A DNA stretch of 64,000 nt. Origin: Erythrophleum ivorense. Its lineage: Eukaryota; Streptophyta; Magnoliopsida; Fabales; Fabaceae. Made by a program: the position numbers and the translations under genes. Shown here one piece after another: positions 10,991 to 24,341 of this stretch (the first letter of the stretch is position 1; each line of letters begins with the position of its first letter). Below the pieces are notes generated by a model. The model searched no databases. It worked only from the letters and a program-made list of their open reading frames with translations, and was not told the DNA's origin. The stretch spans positions 2,914,001 through 2,978,000 of the forward strand of contig JAIUCV010000103.1 in NCBI GenBank assembly GCA_026724425.1, written 5' to 3'.

Positions 10991-13900
10991 ATGATCAATG
11001 GGGAGGGCACTTGCAAGGCCGCCTGTGAAGTCGTCTCTCTCGATCCGTTCGATTCACTTACTGCCTTGCAGGTCCCGCAATACAACGATGGTGATGTTTC
11101 TTCTCCATCTACACAGTACTCATCATGCGGAGAGTCCGATTTCGACCGCTATTGTAGCGCGAACTCGGTCATGGGTACCCCAAGTATGTGTAGTACGATC
11201 ACAGTTTTCAACGATTTTACAGAATATGACAATAGTGGCTTGGAGAATCTTAGTTTAGGAGAGAGAGTTGAGATTACGAGCAAGGATCAGGGGCTTTCAT
11301 CGACTGGTGCGTCAGACAGCACGCGATATTTACGAACTGGCTTTTGCAGTGAGAATATCCAAACTCAGCAGAATTTAAAATGTAGCACCGGTGGATTAGA
11401 ATTGTATGGTGACGACGACGACGACGACGTGATTGCTATGTCCATGCTAGATGCATCGGATTTTATGGGAACAAACCAGTTAGAGAATGATTTGGACCAG
11501 AATTTTATCCGTAAAGATGTTGAAGGTTCTGAAGTGAGTAAAGGACGAAAAAAAATAGGAGGAGACAGAGAGTATCTTGAAACTCTGTCCGGTGACGGGA
11601 GTGATGATGCAGGAATTACTGAGAAGTATTTGTTGGGTGACGTGGATGGAAAGTGCTCTCAATCTGTACCAGCAGATGGGGGAGAGTATGAACACAATGG
11701 TCGCGAATCTAATCTGCAAATTGGTGAAGCCAAAGATCCAAATATAGTCAAACCACAGGTTCAAGATGTTGAGAAATTGGTTAATTGTCCTAAAACTTCT
11801 TTTACCACCGAGGATTACGAAGTGGGCTTAAATCTGCTGGCAGAAGAAGCTCCTAATCATTTGACATTCGATTTTAATGATGATGGAAACGTGGAAGAGG
11901 GGAATCTACATACGAACACTGAAGAAGCTATTGGCACCAGTGATGCTCAACATGTAAAAAACCCGGAGTTGGATAATTCTAAAGTCAAGTTTGATCAATT
12001 TTTTAATAGCAAAGTTGATCTAAAGTCCTTCAATCTAGCCACACATCCTGGGAACATAAATGCAGAATCATTTGAGAACCTTGAACGAGTTGTGCCTTCT
12101 TCAAATTGTGAAATGAGGAAAGCATTAGACAACTCTTCCACCTCATCAAATCTCTCTGAGAAAATTCCTGTGGTATCTAAGGTCTGTAATTAGTTCTGCT
12201 TTCTGTCAGCTGGTCATTTTCAACCTTCAAATGGTTAAGTTGCTCCTCCATTTTGTGCAATGTTTGAATTAATATGTAAAATTATGTGGATCTTGATATG
12301 TCATTTCTAACCCAGTATTAACAAATCATATGCATAGTTATTAGTAGACTATTTTGGAAGACAATTCAATTTATTTATTTATTTATTGATGGAGAATTAC
12401 ATTTTAAATATTCTTATATTTCCACAGTAGGAACAATTGACTAGACAAGTTGTTAAGAAGTGTTGTAATATACCTATATAGTTTGAAGCAACTCATTTTG
12501 ATTGTACATATACTTGACTTCTGATTTAACTACTTACCAGAATCAGTGGCGGGTTATGATCGTGTTGATGAACCGTTCTTCTGTTGAAATTCTTGGATTG
12601 AGTTGTTTTCAACCAGCTTTCCTTAATTGATTTCTTTTTAAATAAGTTGTTGCTTTACTTCTTGATGCATTTTTGTTTAGTCTTTGTAAATCAGGGTAAT
12701 CGTTTGACAGTATTATAATATTGTTCGATATGCGTGTGCATGTTGCTTTAGTTTTTATACATGGTCTATCATCAATATTAGTTGGCGATTAGTTATATCT
12801 TTCCCATTCTATATTTGCTCATTTTGGAAACTAACCCCTTGTTTGGTTTGAGGAGAGGGGAGGGGAGGGAAAATTCCATTAAACTTTCCCTCTCCTCCCC
12901 CTCTCCCCCTTCCCTCCAATTTGGGGGGATTAAGAGGAAAAGTTGCTTTAATGAAATTTTTGGACTAAAATACCTTTATATTTATTTGTTTAATTATTTA
13001 GTCAGTTTTATTTATTTATAAATTTTTTTAAATAATTATAATTATAGAAAATTTCTAATATTTGTTTAATTTGGTGATAAAAATATTAAATTTTTAAAAA
13101 TAAAAAAATAATTAATTGTATTATCATTACTTTTAAAACATACAAGGGTAAAATAGTCTATATATTATTATTTTCCCTCCCTTCCCCTCCTGAACCAAAC
13201 AATATATCATTAAAATCCCTCCCCTCCTCTCGGTTGAACCAAACATAGCCTAAGAGTTGCTTGTCTACATATGCTTGTTGAGTTGTGCAATAATTGTTCA
13301 CCATAGATGGTTTTATCTCTTGGGTTTATAATTTTGTTATATATTGCAGATGGAGGATTTTGAGCCACATGAGTTTTATAACGATGTTGTTCATGAAATG
13401 GAAGAAATTTTACTAGACTCTATTGATTCCACTGGGTCTAGGCCTGCTCAGGGTAACAGATTGCTTGAACCACAATTGTCTATGCCTTTAAGAGATGGCG
13501 GGTTGGCAGCCTCTACTTCTGGTACAGATGGCACTTGCCTACTAGTTCAGACCCCAATGAAATTAGATAGGGTTGAAGTTGTAGGTGCAAGGCAGAAGAA
13601 GGGAGATGTTTCTTTCAGGAAAAGATTGGTGGGGGTGAAGGAATACACTGTGTATAAAATAAAAGTGTGGAGTGGCAAGGATCAGTGGGAGATTGAAAGA
13701 CGATATCGTGATTTCCTCACTCTCTACCATCACGTGAAAATCTTATTCACAGAGCAAGGCTGGGATTTACCTTCACCTTGGTATACTGTAGAAAAAGCAA
13801 CTAAGAAGATATTTGGAAGTGCATCTCCTGGAGTTATTGTGCAGAGAAGTGTTCTCCTTCAGGAGTGTTTGCAATCCATTCTCCATATCAGGTTCTTTTC

Positions 13901-16241
13901 AAGTCCTCCAAGCGCATTAATATGGTTTTTGTCTCCTCCAAGTGCATTGGTGTCTAACTCTTCTTCTACAAGAACGACAATAAATAGAAATGATTCCAGT
14001 TTGGGGAAGACTATATCAATTATAGTTGAAATTCCTCCATGTAAATCTATGAAACAAATGTTAGAAGCACAACATAACCGTTGTGCTGGATGCCATAAGC
14101 ATTTTGATGATAGAAAAAGTTTGATTTGGGATTTTGTACAGACATTTGGATGGGGCAAGCCTCGACTTTGTGAATACACTGGTAAATTATTCTGTTCTTC
14201 TTGCCATACAAATGAGACTGCAGTCTTGCCTGCAAGGGTTTTGCATCATTGGGATTTTACTCATTATCCAGTTTCTCAACTGGCAAAGTCTTACCTTGAT
14301 TCTATAAATGACCAGGTAATCTTAAAACTAACATTCTTATATCACAGTTATTTTTTTGTCCTTTTATCGTTTAGATTTATGATGATGTGTAGAGATTCCG
14401 TGTACATGCTAACTGGAAATTGCTTCTGCTTCTCTCTCTCCTTTCTCCTTTTGGGTGCAAAAAAGATTTAAAGTGAGGGGAGGATATGCACTTATGCTTC
14501 TATTGCTAGGTTGAAAGTACGTCATTTATTTGCAATCATAATGAGCATTGGACACAGATTGGGAAGTGATGCTAAATAACTTTTTTAATGTCGTATTGAT
14601 ACTTGTTTAGATTTCATTGGACAATACTAACTACATGTTCTATTTATTGTCCAGTTTCAAGCTAGGACATAGAATATTTGCATAACTTAAAATGAGAATG
14701 AAGCATCAAATTAATTTTATTTTTTTCTATAAGCACTAAATTTATTATCTTTTAAGCACATAGAATATTTGCATAGCCTATAATGAAAGTGAAATCTCTT
14801 GGCTTGAAATGCTGGCTCTCCTACTGACCTGCTTCTAGGCCGCTAAACCAACGACAGTTCCCTGGTCAACTTTTAGTTTTGTTAACTTTGAGTCTTTGAC
14901 CATTTTGCAAGTCTCACCTACTCTAGTTGGCCAGTTAGTTGGTTTTTCTCCAGTAGGGCAGGAAGAAGTAATTAACCTTAGATTGGAAATGGAAATAATT
15001 GTGTCGTTTACTTGCTTGTCACTTGGTTGTGGATCGACGAATGCATAGGTGCATATATATCTCTTTCTTCTTACTCATTTTAACTTTGTATATTTAGGAC
15101 TTACTCATACTGTTCTTGTTTTATTTTTGAGCAAGTTAAATATTCGTTAATGGATTTTCTTGTGCAGCCCATGCTTTGTGTCACTGCAGTTAATCCCATC
15201 CTTTTGTCGAAGGTCCCAGCCTTACTTCATGTTATGAGTGTCAGGAAAAAGATACAGACCATGCGTCCGTATGTCCTCTGCCCATTCCGGAGGTCTATCA
15301 ACAGGGGACTTGGAATGCGGAGATATCTTCTAGAAAGTAACGACTTTTTTGCTCTGAAAGATCTGGTTGATCTTTCCAAAGGAGCCTTTGCTGGTTAGTT
15401 TCTATTTCTAGTTTAGTGCTTAGTTGTGCCGTACGTACAAGTTAAATTTTATTTCATTTCCACTTGCATGTGTTTTGCACAATAGAAAATAGACCTGTTC
15501 TATTGTTTTTGGATTGTGGAGCTAATCAATGGTTAACTTTAAAGTTGTTATGTAGCATTTCTCATATCGATTGTTCCTGATGTATGGTAACTGTTATTGC
15601 AGCACTTCCTGTGATGGTGGAAACTGTGTCGAGGAAAATCCTAAAACATATCACTGACCAGTGCATCGAATGCTGTGATGTGGGACAACCCTGCAGTGCC
15701 CGACAAGATTGCAGTGACCCGTGTTCTCTCATTTTTCCTTTTCAGGTGTGCATCTGTTGGTAGCCTTTATTATATATATTTTTTTTCTTTGGAAGAGTTG
15801 TTAGCTTTGATTTATTATGCAGAATAAGTTACCTTTTTCCCAGAAAAAGAATTATACCAGTTGTGTCAGTAAGGAAATTATATTCTGCCGAGTTTGTAAT
15901 GCATTTCCTCTAGAGAGTAGAGTGCCAGGTGGATAACTACTGGTGAAAAAATTGATGGTTTTTAATTTTTATAAATTACTAGCAAATTATCAGTTCCTGA
16001 CTTACAATTTAGTTTATAAATTGCATGGTACAATTTAGAGGATCTAAACTGAATTTAAAAGGCTCCTTTCAATTTTTTGAAAATAAGGCTCAACTTTCTG
16101 GTTGTTGTTGTGGTGGAAAGTGAAAACTACAGAATTCCAATTTGCAAATATCTTTCCATTCTTAACCTCAATGCCTTTTACTGCAACCTTTACATGAGTG
16201 ACACTTTTTCATCCGCGGACATATCCTGTAAACCCATATGC

Positions 16242-16274
<33 letters not shown>

Positions 16275-16955
16275 ACCTCACCTTCTTTGCCCTTCGGTTG
16301 CTTGTGCGTGAGGCAACTGCCAAATGTTGTGCATCCACTGCCGTAGGTGGAGCAGGTAATTGGGGATTTGGATTGCCTCATGTACATGACCAGTCATGCT
16401 GGATAGGGAGACCAAAAGTAATTTAAAAAAAAAAAAGAAGTGTCCTGTAGGATTCAAATCCGGCAAGAGGAGACCTAAGCATGTCATGTCCCTAAGTTAT
16501 ATTCATTGGGAATGTTAGTTTGAGAGATGTGCTTCTTGAGTCTCTTTCTTACCAGTGCCTGTGTCCTGTACAAATTATATCCACGACATGCTAACGGAAT
16601 AGGTTGGAACATGGTAGCGCACCTTTGCTCTCCATTAATTTCCTATAGCTCACAGTAATATTGTTCTGGGAAGCTACGGTACCTTTTTTTATAAAACAAT
16701 CAAAAGTTTTATCTTATTTTGTTCAGAGTTCTGAAATTACAATGCCTTATTTTATAGCAAGGAGTTATTCTAATCTAAGCAAAATTTGAACAGGAAGACG
16801 AGATTGAAAGGTGTACAGCTTGTCAGTCAGTTTTCCACAAGCCTTGCTTCAGAAAGCTTGCCAACTGTTCTTGTGGGGTGCACCTCAGGTTAACCCACAG
16901 AGTAAGGCAGGGAGGAATTGTTGAAACAACAAGAGCAAACTGGGGTTGGGCTTGA
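10991..16955 (+). CDS. PX domain and DUF4206 (Rubicon-homology zinc finger) protein
   Basis: Members bind phosphoinositides through the PX domain and are related at the C-terminus to Rubicon, PLEKHM1 and DEF8, which act in endosome and autophagy traffic. Exons: 10991-12181, 13350-14315, 15168-15393, 15603-15745 and 16794-16955; all phases agree, giving about 895 residues. The first exon codes a 397-residue acidic, low-complexity N-terminus with a run of Asp near residue 143. The PX domain (about residues 485-600) has the lipid-binding RRYRDFLTLYHHV and the Pro-rich loop LPSPW. The zinc-binding C-terminal half begins CAGCHKHFDD and includes GWGKPRLCEYTGKLFCSSCH, VLPARVLHHWDF and CTACQSVFHKPCF. 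It matches Arabidopsis At3g48195 as I remember it. A small in-frame repeat (SPPSAL twice, near residue 590) follows the PX domain. The ATG at 10991 is the first in frame with the long exon. Confidence 0.9.
12836..13249. mobile_element. MITE-like inverted-repeat element in intron 1 of the PX gene
   Basis: The left end reads CCCTTGTTTGGTTTGAGGAG, then G/A-rich. The right end in reverse complement reads GGCTATGTTTGGTTCAACCG, then also G/A-rich. A second end-like copy (TTGTTTGGTTCAGGAGGGG in reverse complement) lies about 60 bp inside the right end. TGTTTGGTT ends are typical of small non-autonomous hAT-like elements in eudicots. I did not find a convincing target duplication. Confidence 0.6.
16244..16272. 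repeat. TA microsatellite in intron 4 of the PX gene
   Basis: Alternating T and A for about 25 bp. No other element was recognised in this intron (15746-16793). Confidence 0.7.
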
Positions 16956-17959
16956 CGTCCAGATTCCTCTCTGGATTCTTTACCAAGAAAAAGCCTGAGA
17001 AGACTAGGCACCATAAAAATAAAAATATTATCTTGGCGGGTTTTACCAACCACGTCTCTGTGATCTCCTTTGCGTTTTTTATCTCTCTCTATCTTTGAAT
17101 GTTTTTTCAATGTTCAATGAGTATCCATTCAGTCAAATTTTTGGTTGTCATTCTTTGAAACATAAAGATTGATGTACAGTGTGTTATGCCCCTTTACCAT
17201 CAGTTTTTTTCCTCTTCTCTTTCCAGTTCTTGTGTTTATTTGTCTGTGTCCTTTCACTCATTGAATAAAACTCAAGCTGACCTTCCCGGTCAGGGCATGC
17301 ATTTCAACTTCTGATCAAAACGGACATTGAGTCCGATCTCCGGCTTTATTTTTTCATGATTTTAAAGGTTTGAATTTGAAACTCAAGTAATTTATTTATA
17401 AAATTTAAAGGGTAGTTGGCCTCAGTTTTTATTTTTTAAATTTTTGGGTGGATAAAAGACCTAAAACCACCACCAAACAGGTACCTTTTTTATTTTCTAT
17501 TTTTTCAAAAACCAATAAATTCTCCGCTGTAGAAAAAGATTCCAGGAATTTTAAAATAATGGGCATATTTGAGACCAATTGGACAACTTCAGAATCAGTG
17601 AATCAAGATTTCTTCTTAGAAAGCCTAATTACTTACATGCACAATGGCGGAATAATCAAGCATATATGAGACCAAATTGACCATTTGAGAATCAGGGAAT
17701 CAGAACTCACTCAGATTTCTTAGAATGCCTAATTAATTACACCTATCCTTTGTCTTTAAGAAATGTTAGCAGAAAGTGACTGTAAAGGCAGCTTGCTTGA
17801 TCAACAGCTAATCTTCCAAAAAAGAAGTACTATATCTTTGATCTATGTTTGTTCAATATATGAATCCATCAATGCTGAACACTATAATCTCTCTGTTCCG
17901 TATATCTACTGTATTGATATTCTTCAGAAAATCAAAACTAGTTTACTTCAGAACTCAGG
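16956..17959. other. Convergent 3' flanks of the PX gene and the membrane-protein gene
   Basis: The two genes point at each other across this 1-kb gap. An AATAAA at 17264-17269 is a likely polyadenylation signal for the + strand gene, about 310 bp after its stop. The words GACCAAATTGACC and GAGACCAATTGGAC near 17570 and 17670 form a weak local repeat. No further gene is seen. Confidence 0.5.
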
Positions 17960-20284
17960 TCATCTCATACATTGATATGAGTTAGGGAACCGCGTTGACA
18001 ACACATGGTGTTTCAGCTTCATTATCAAAGCGAAGATTCCATAGCAGGGAATATGGAGTAATGCCACCGAGAAGTACCTAATAAATCCACACAGGCCACA
18101 GAAATAGGGTCAGCAAATCAGCTCAATTATATTCATTCAGCTAAATATCATATCAAATGTTGACCCGAAACAGTGCCAAAGAATAAAATGATAGTGATAA
18201 TTTTTATAGTGGAAGAACTAAGAAAGAATGGACCAATATTGCAGAATATGATGGCAAAGGCTAAGATTTACTCACCATAGTGGAGCATAGGGAGATGACA
18301 AGTCTAGAAATGGATATGGCCACCTGTTTTAAAAGGAAAAGAAACTAATGTTACTGAATGATATGCAAGAGGTTGTCACAGTGATCAAGCCAAAGAAAAA
18401 ATTAAGATTTTTACCAGAGTTTAACGCAAGCATGAAGAATCCACTGGAAAATCACAAATGTGACTGTCCACAGGCAAAAGTATCCAATTCGAAACCAAGG
18501 GAATCGCTGAAGAGGGAAACATAAGTTTCCGTAAGAATTTTCAGAGAACAAAATACAGTTCCTTAGGAAGTGTTATCAAATTTTTTATGAAAACGTAATA
18601 TGTTAATATTTTTTATAACTTCATATGACACGCATGCCATAATTTTATTGAAAATCCTAATAACAAACTTATTAAGAACTTAATTGGAAGTGGGCAAGTA
18701 AATGAAAACACACGAAGATGCTTACCAAGCAATTTAAAGCTGTCTCACCAAGCAGAAAAACAGCATTGATAGAGTGCATATTGATGGTCAGCTGCAACAG
18801 GAATTCAACATACTGTTTAGAATTATTCAATGACAGTTAGAACTTTGAAATCTTCCCTTTGGTAAGAGTAGAAGTGAAAACAGGTAGGGACAACTATTAT
18901 ATGCTTCTATGATAAAAGTAATTTAAGAAAAGTCATAAATCTTGGGGCTATAAATGATACTCACAAAATTCAAGTTGTAATCTTTGATGGTTAGAAACGG
19001 AACAATTATGAACCAAAATACACAATCTGTGAGCATTACAGCACCAGCATTCATCTGTTCACAAGTGAAGAAACAAAAATCAGTAAAATAGCCAATGGAA
19101 AAGCTATGAATTTAGCATAATGGGTAAGAGGACAATTTACTTAAAGATCATTAAATGTATGCAAACGGATCTCCTGGAGAATGGGGTGGGTCCCACTCGT
19201 GTGCCCCACACCCAGGTTTCTTTCCCTCTCTCATAAGATTTTCTTTTGGTTTTACATGTACAACTCTGCTATTTGAAGAAATTAGAGGAAAAAAAAAATT
19301 CAGTTAAGTCAGTGAGCTATGAAAATGGACCTGGAAAATTATTTGAAAGACGTAACCCCAAGTGCCAGCATGTTGGCGAACAAGATCTTCAACTGGGGGG
19401 GCTAAGGTTTTCTCATGGTTGGCCCCATTGGAAGTTTGTGAAAGTCCAGGAACATCATAAATGCCCTGTTCTGCATCTCCATCAACATTGTCGACCTTGT
19501 CACCACTCGCTTTCTTATGATGTTGGTAACATCCATACATGGACAGCAAAGACCCCAGCTACAATAACAAGAAACATACAATGGCAGTGGATATAAGAGA
19601 TTCTAGCAGTAAAATACAAACTAGATTCTAAAACATAAGTAGATACCCATTATGGCAGTACTTACCCCAAAATAAATGGTGATTGAAGTAAATGTCCACC
19701 TGTTTCAAAACCCCCCAATAGAAAATCAAATATTAGAAGTCAAGAAAGAGACGACTAAGAAACGATTTTATTGTTTTGTCATAGACTTTTGTTTTAATGT
19801 TCTATATCAACAGCGTAAGATGATGCTAAACGTCTAATGAATGCAACGTCCCTGTCAAAAGCAGCCAAATTTGGAGATAATAATTGAAATCAAAAGGGAA
19901 TGAGAAAGCTTACTGGGTGTAAAAATAGAAAATGTTTCCTCCGTCGGTAACAGCAGTGATGATGAGCAGTACCAAAAGCACAATAAACGCAACTACTCTA
20001 AAAACCAACAACCAGGCAGGGTGAACTCCCTTTAAACAGGGCCTCCACGTTTCATCCTCGTACAAAATTCCTGATGTTTCTTGTTGTTGGGTTTCTCTAT
20101 TACCTCTTCTTGAGTTTCGTGAACTTTCATATTTCCATATAAGCAATATTGAAGATATGGCTGAGATCAAAACCCATATGGCACAAACCAGAACCCTCCA
20201 GTTTACCCAGTAACTTCGCGTTGTCGTATCTGCAGTCATAATGGGTTCCCAACCGCTTTTGGGAGAGCCTGTTAAAAAACTCAT
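17960..20284 (-). CDS. Plant multi-pass transmembrane protein, uncharacterised family (At1g10660/At5g62960-like)
   Basis: Function unknown. Minus-strand exons: 19914-20284, 19666-19699, 19331-19558, 18965-19054, 18726-18791, 18415-18506, 18276-18323 and 17960-18077. They join in frame to about 348 residues. Hydrophobic segments include WRVLVCAIWVLISAISSILL, VAFIVLLVLLIITAV, GAVMLTDCVFWFIIVPFL, a later one around GYFCLWTVTFVIFQWILHAC, and FSVALLHIPCYGIFALI near the end. Family landmarks include TSGILYEDETWRPCLKGVHP, FQIIFQ, NMHSINAVFLLGETALNCL and WWPYPFLDLSSPYAPLWY. The loop coded by exon 3 (about residues 150-210) is polar and looks divergent. The chosen ATG at 20284 is the first in frame; the frame stays open a little further upstream but without ATG, probably across a leader-intron acceptor. 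Family assignment is from memory of Arabidopsis relatives. Confidence 0.85.
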
Positions 20285-20334
20285 GGCGTTCGTTACTTGT
20301 GATTTTTCTGATTTCTTGGTCTTGTTTCCACTTC

Positions 20335-20845
20335 CCAAATTAATACAGGATGGAAAAAGAATGAAGGAAAAATGTCAGAAAAAACAACTATTGATTGAAG
20401 AATGAACAAACTGAACTATTATCGAACAAACCGAATGCTTCCCGATGATGTTTTTAAGCAAAATGGAAACTATGAAATGGTTATATATATATATATATAT
20501 TCTATGAGAGGCCTCAATGCCTCTCAACAGTAGAACTGAACCGCCAGAATAGGCGAGAACGCGTTTAAGCGACGAAGCGAAAAGGAGAAGAGGTGAATGG
20601 GAAAGTGGTCATGGGTTTCTCATGAAATTTTCAAAATGGGAACATTGCCAGCAGGAACAAAAAAAGTAAAAAATGCATGACCCATTTTGACCACATTAAA
20701 TCCCTTAGATTACGTAGAGATTCCAAACTTTGAGTGGATTTAAGCACAGAAAGATACACCGACATGTTTAATAGTAGATTAATAGGGTCTATAAAGGAAA
20801 AGTGAGAGCTAATCTCTCTTAAGCAAAGAAAAGGTTAAAACTTAC
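20335..20845 (-). other. Probable leader intron of the membrane-protein gene
   Basis: On the minus strand a GTAAGTTTT donor begins at 20845. A possible acceptor (GGGAAG) lies just before the coding exon near 20335. A TA microsatellite sits inside at about 20478-20501. Inferred from splice consensus only. Confidence 0.35.
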
Positions 20846-21020
20846 AAGAAAAAGCAACACAGATGTGGAGGTGTAGACGAGGAGATGCTTTGCTTCTTTG
20901 CTTTGTATAAAAACTAATAAAGACCACAGAGAGAGAAGGAGAAAGAAAAAGAAAAGGATGGTGTGCTTTGAGCATAAGCGTCTCCAAGCTTGCTTTTCTT
21001 ATTATCCCAAACAATATCTG

Positions 21021-21030
21021 TTTATATAGG
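21021..21030 (-). promoter_or_regulatory. Putative TATA box of the membrane-protein gene
   Basis: The minus strand reads CCTATATAAA. Transcription would start near 20990, followed by an A/G-rich leader that runs to the leader-intron donor at 20845. Confidence 0.5.
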
Positions 21031-22185
21031 CACCAGAGACAGAGTGCTCTCTACTCTTCATCTTCCATATTTCCATGCAAATATTAAATTCCAAAACACA
21101 AGCATGTTTTTGTGGACTTTTCTTGGACTAGCAAACAATCTTGTCATAGAAATTTCTTTAATATACTATTATTTTTTGAATCAGAGAAAGAGGACAGGGA
21201 CCAGAGGACATTTGTGTTTGGACTTTGTATTGGAATGCTTGAGGTGGAGATGCTTCATGTAATCCAAGAACTGTTTTGCTTTGTATATTTCTTGTGTTGG
21301 TGATAAAAGGAATAAAGTGCTGACTGAGAAGGAGATGACAGGGCAAAAACAAAAAAAGGCATAAACATAAAAATAGATGCTTTAAGGAGATGATCTGGTG
21401 CATGGAAGTGTAGGAACCAGTGGCAGGAGATCACAACTTGGGACCAATGATTTGTAACATGATGATAGGTTGATTGCCATGATTGATTTTATAAAATTTA
21501 AAACAAGAATAAATTTAGTCTGATAAAATATTAAATTAATTATAAAATAAATATTTGTTAAAAAATTTAAAAATAAAAGTATAATTAATTAATGTTTATC
21601 AAAAAAAGGTTATTGACAAAAAGCCAAATGAATGATTTATATATGATCAAATAATAAATTGATAAGAGGAATGAATAAGGTAGTTAAACAAGTAGAAAGA
21701 ACAGGCATCATGAATGGCTTTCAGTTAAAGCATAAGATTGTTGCTGGTTTTTGGGACAAAAGATAATGGGCCCCACAGTTGAGACCACCTGGCTTGGAGT
21801 TTGAACCTTAACCAACCCCAAAATGACAACTGCAAGGGAGATGGCAGTTTTGTAATTCGGAAAAAAGTGTGGTCCAAAAGTGTCAAAAAAGATCCCACCA
21901 CGCTTACAGATATTATTCCTTGAGGGTAAAGCATGAATGGTCCTATGGGAATGGAATGGAATACATGCAAATGCAATCGGAATCCGCGTGCAGGATAAGC
22001 TCTATGAAACGTGGAGCACCAGATTGCGACAGCCGCCCGCGGTAACGCGGCTATAGGACTGAATGTCACAACATTTATACTTGCTTTTTGTTAACCTACT
22101 TTTTTACGGCTTCTTTTATTTGGCTTTTTCAGTCACCAACTTGGAGACCAAGAAATCAATCAATCATCAATAGGAACAGCATAAG
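21031..22185. other. Upstream flank of the membrane-protein gene
   Basis: Mixed composition, becoming average GC at 21720-22070. One open minus frame there (21725-22069) shows no family resemblance and is treated as chance. I see no gene. Confidence 0.45.
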
Positions 22186-22189
22186 AAAA

Positions 22190-23158
22190 ATTTGCGGCAC
22201 AATTTTTAAAAAAAAATGTATAAATATCTACAAATAAAAATTTACTTATATATATATATGTTTGCTCTTTTTAATTTTATAAAAATTTTAATTTCATTTG
22301 TTAATTTAAAATCAGATAATATCATTTTTTTAAATAATTCAATTTTACCATTTCATCTCATAATTAATCTGAAATTTAATACTAAATTATACAATATGTT
22401 AACATAGACATCAAACTTACAGGCAAGTTAATGATTTTAAATAATAAATAATGTTTAAGTTAATAAATTATTAAATTTAACTTTAAATTTTGTATGCATT
22501 ATGAGATAGAGGGGTAAAATTATATTATTTAAAAAAAAGACAACATTCTCTATTTTTAAATTAAGAAAATCAAATTAAAACTTTTATAATACTGAAAAGA
22601 CCACCCATACATTTAAGTCATAGGAATTTCTTTAAGCGAGGATTTGGCATTTTATAAGTGAATAATTTATATTAAAAACAATAAGTTAATGTTTTGAGTT
22701 ATTAGCTCTGGCTTTAAATTTAAAAAAAATGTAATATAAAATAAATATAAAAAGTTGGAATAAAATAATATACCAATATCTAATTTTGCTTTGTGTTTGA
22801 TGCATTTAACATAAAAAGAGTTGGTGAATCATGGAAGGGAGGCTTATAAATATCAAGCAAACTTAAAGTCCCAAATAGCTAGAAGGGTTCTTATTATTTT
22901 TGTCTCGTTGAGGGGGAAAACTAAATTAGTAATTGCGCTAGTCAAACAGCAAATAAAAAGGATTTTCTAACTCCTTAAACGGGTTGTGACTAAAGGTAAT
23001 ATCTAAAGTCCAAATGCAATTTGTATGAATTTTTTTGGTTTGCGTTTGAAAATTTAGTAGGAACAAGAATTCTAATTCACTTTTGTATCTATAGATGATT
23101 TTTATTTTTTTAGTTTATTGAAATATATGTAGAGATTTTTTTCTCCCAGTAAATCTTA
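22190..23158. repeat. Direct repeat of about 1 kb, copy 1
   Basis: This shares its order of landmarks with 23298-24341. Landmarks are a TA run followed by GTTTGCTCTTTTTAATTTTA, then AGACAACATTCTCTATTTTT, GGGAGGCTT with TATCAAGCAAAC, AGGATTTTCTAACTCCTTAA, and a closing block ending CTATAGATGATTTTTATTT. No open frame and no recognised element ends. Confidence 0.8.
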
Positions 23159-23297
23159 CGCACTCATTATTTTACATTGGAGATAGGTCAAAAAAGTTTA
23201 AGTGACATGACAATATTTGCAAAAATTTGAAGGCTAATAATTGACTATTACATATTGTCAGTCAATTGATAAGTTTCAAAAAATTTAAAGTGAGAAA

Positions 23298-23351
23298 TTT
23301 GGGGCACAGTTTTCTAAAAACATTGTCTTAATATCTATGAATAAAAACTTA

Positions 23352-23389
<38 letters not shown>

Positions 23390-24341
23390 TACTCTTTTTA
23401 ATTTTATAAAAGTTTTAATTTTATTTTTAAATTAAAAATCAGACAATATTGCCTTTCTCTTTCTTAAAATAATCCAATTTTACTATTTTGTCTCATAAAT
23501 ATTCTAAAATTTAATACAAAACGATACAATATGTTAATATAGACATGAAACTTACAGGCAAGTTAATGATTTTAAATAAATAAATAATGTTTAAGTCAAT
23601 AAATTATTAAATTTAACTCTAAATTTTGTATAAATTACGAGATGGAGGTGTAAAATTATATTGTTAAAAAAAGACAACATTCTCTATTTTTAAATTAAGA
23701 AGATCAAATTAAAACTTTTATAATACTAAAAAGACCACATGTACATTTAAGCCATAAGAATTTCTTTATGTGAGGATTAAACATTTTATAAGTGAATAAT
23801 TTATGTTAAATACAATGAACTAATGTTTCAAGTTACTAGCTCTGGCTTTAAATTTAAAAAAAATGTAATATAAAATAAATATAAAAAGTTGGAATAAAAT
23901 AATACACCAATATCTGATTTTGCTTTGTATTTGATGCATTTAATATGAAAGGGTTGGTGAATTATGGAAGGGAGGCTTGCACATATCAAGCAAACCTAAA
24001 GTCCCAACTAGCTAGAAGGGTTTTCTTTTTTGTCTTGTTGAGGGGGACAACTAAATCACTAATTTCTCTGATCAATACAGCAAATAAAAAGGATTTTCTA
24101 ACTCCTTAAACGGATTGTGACTAAAGGCAACATCCAAGGTCCAAATGCAAGTTGTATGAGTTTTTTTGGTTTGTGTTTGATCTTTTTTCCCCATATACTC
24201 TCACATTTTAAAAGTATAAAACTAAGTTTGAAAATTTAGTAGGAACAATAATTCTAATTCACTTCTGTATCTATAGATGATTTTTATTTCTTTAGTTTAT
24301 TGAAATATATCTAGAGATTGTTTTTTTTCAAGTAAATCTTA
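23298..24341. repeat. Direct repeat of about 1 kb, copy 2
   Basis: Tandem partner of 22190-23158, offset about 1.1 kb. It differs by a longer TA run (23357-23386), many substitutions, and about 45 extra bases near 24181-24228 that copy 1 lacks. The spacer between the copies is about 140 bp. Confidence 0.8.

Noticed and set aside
21725..22069. Open minus frame of about 114 codons upstream of the membrane-protein gene
   Set aside because: No splice partners, no family resemblance and a location in promoter-type sequence; likely chance.
22190..24341. Idea that the two 1-kb repeats are LTRs of one retrotransposon
   Set aside because: They are separated by only about 140 bp, have no TG...CA ends, primer site or purine tract, and show no target duplication.
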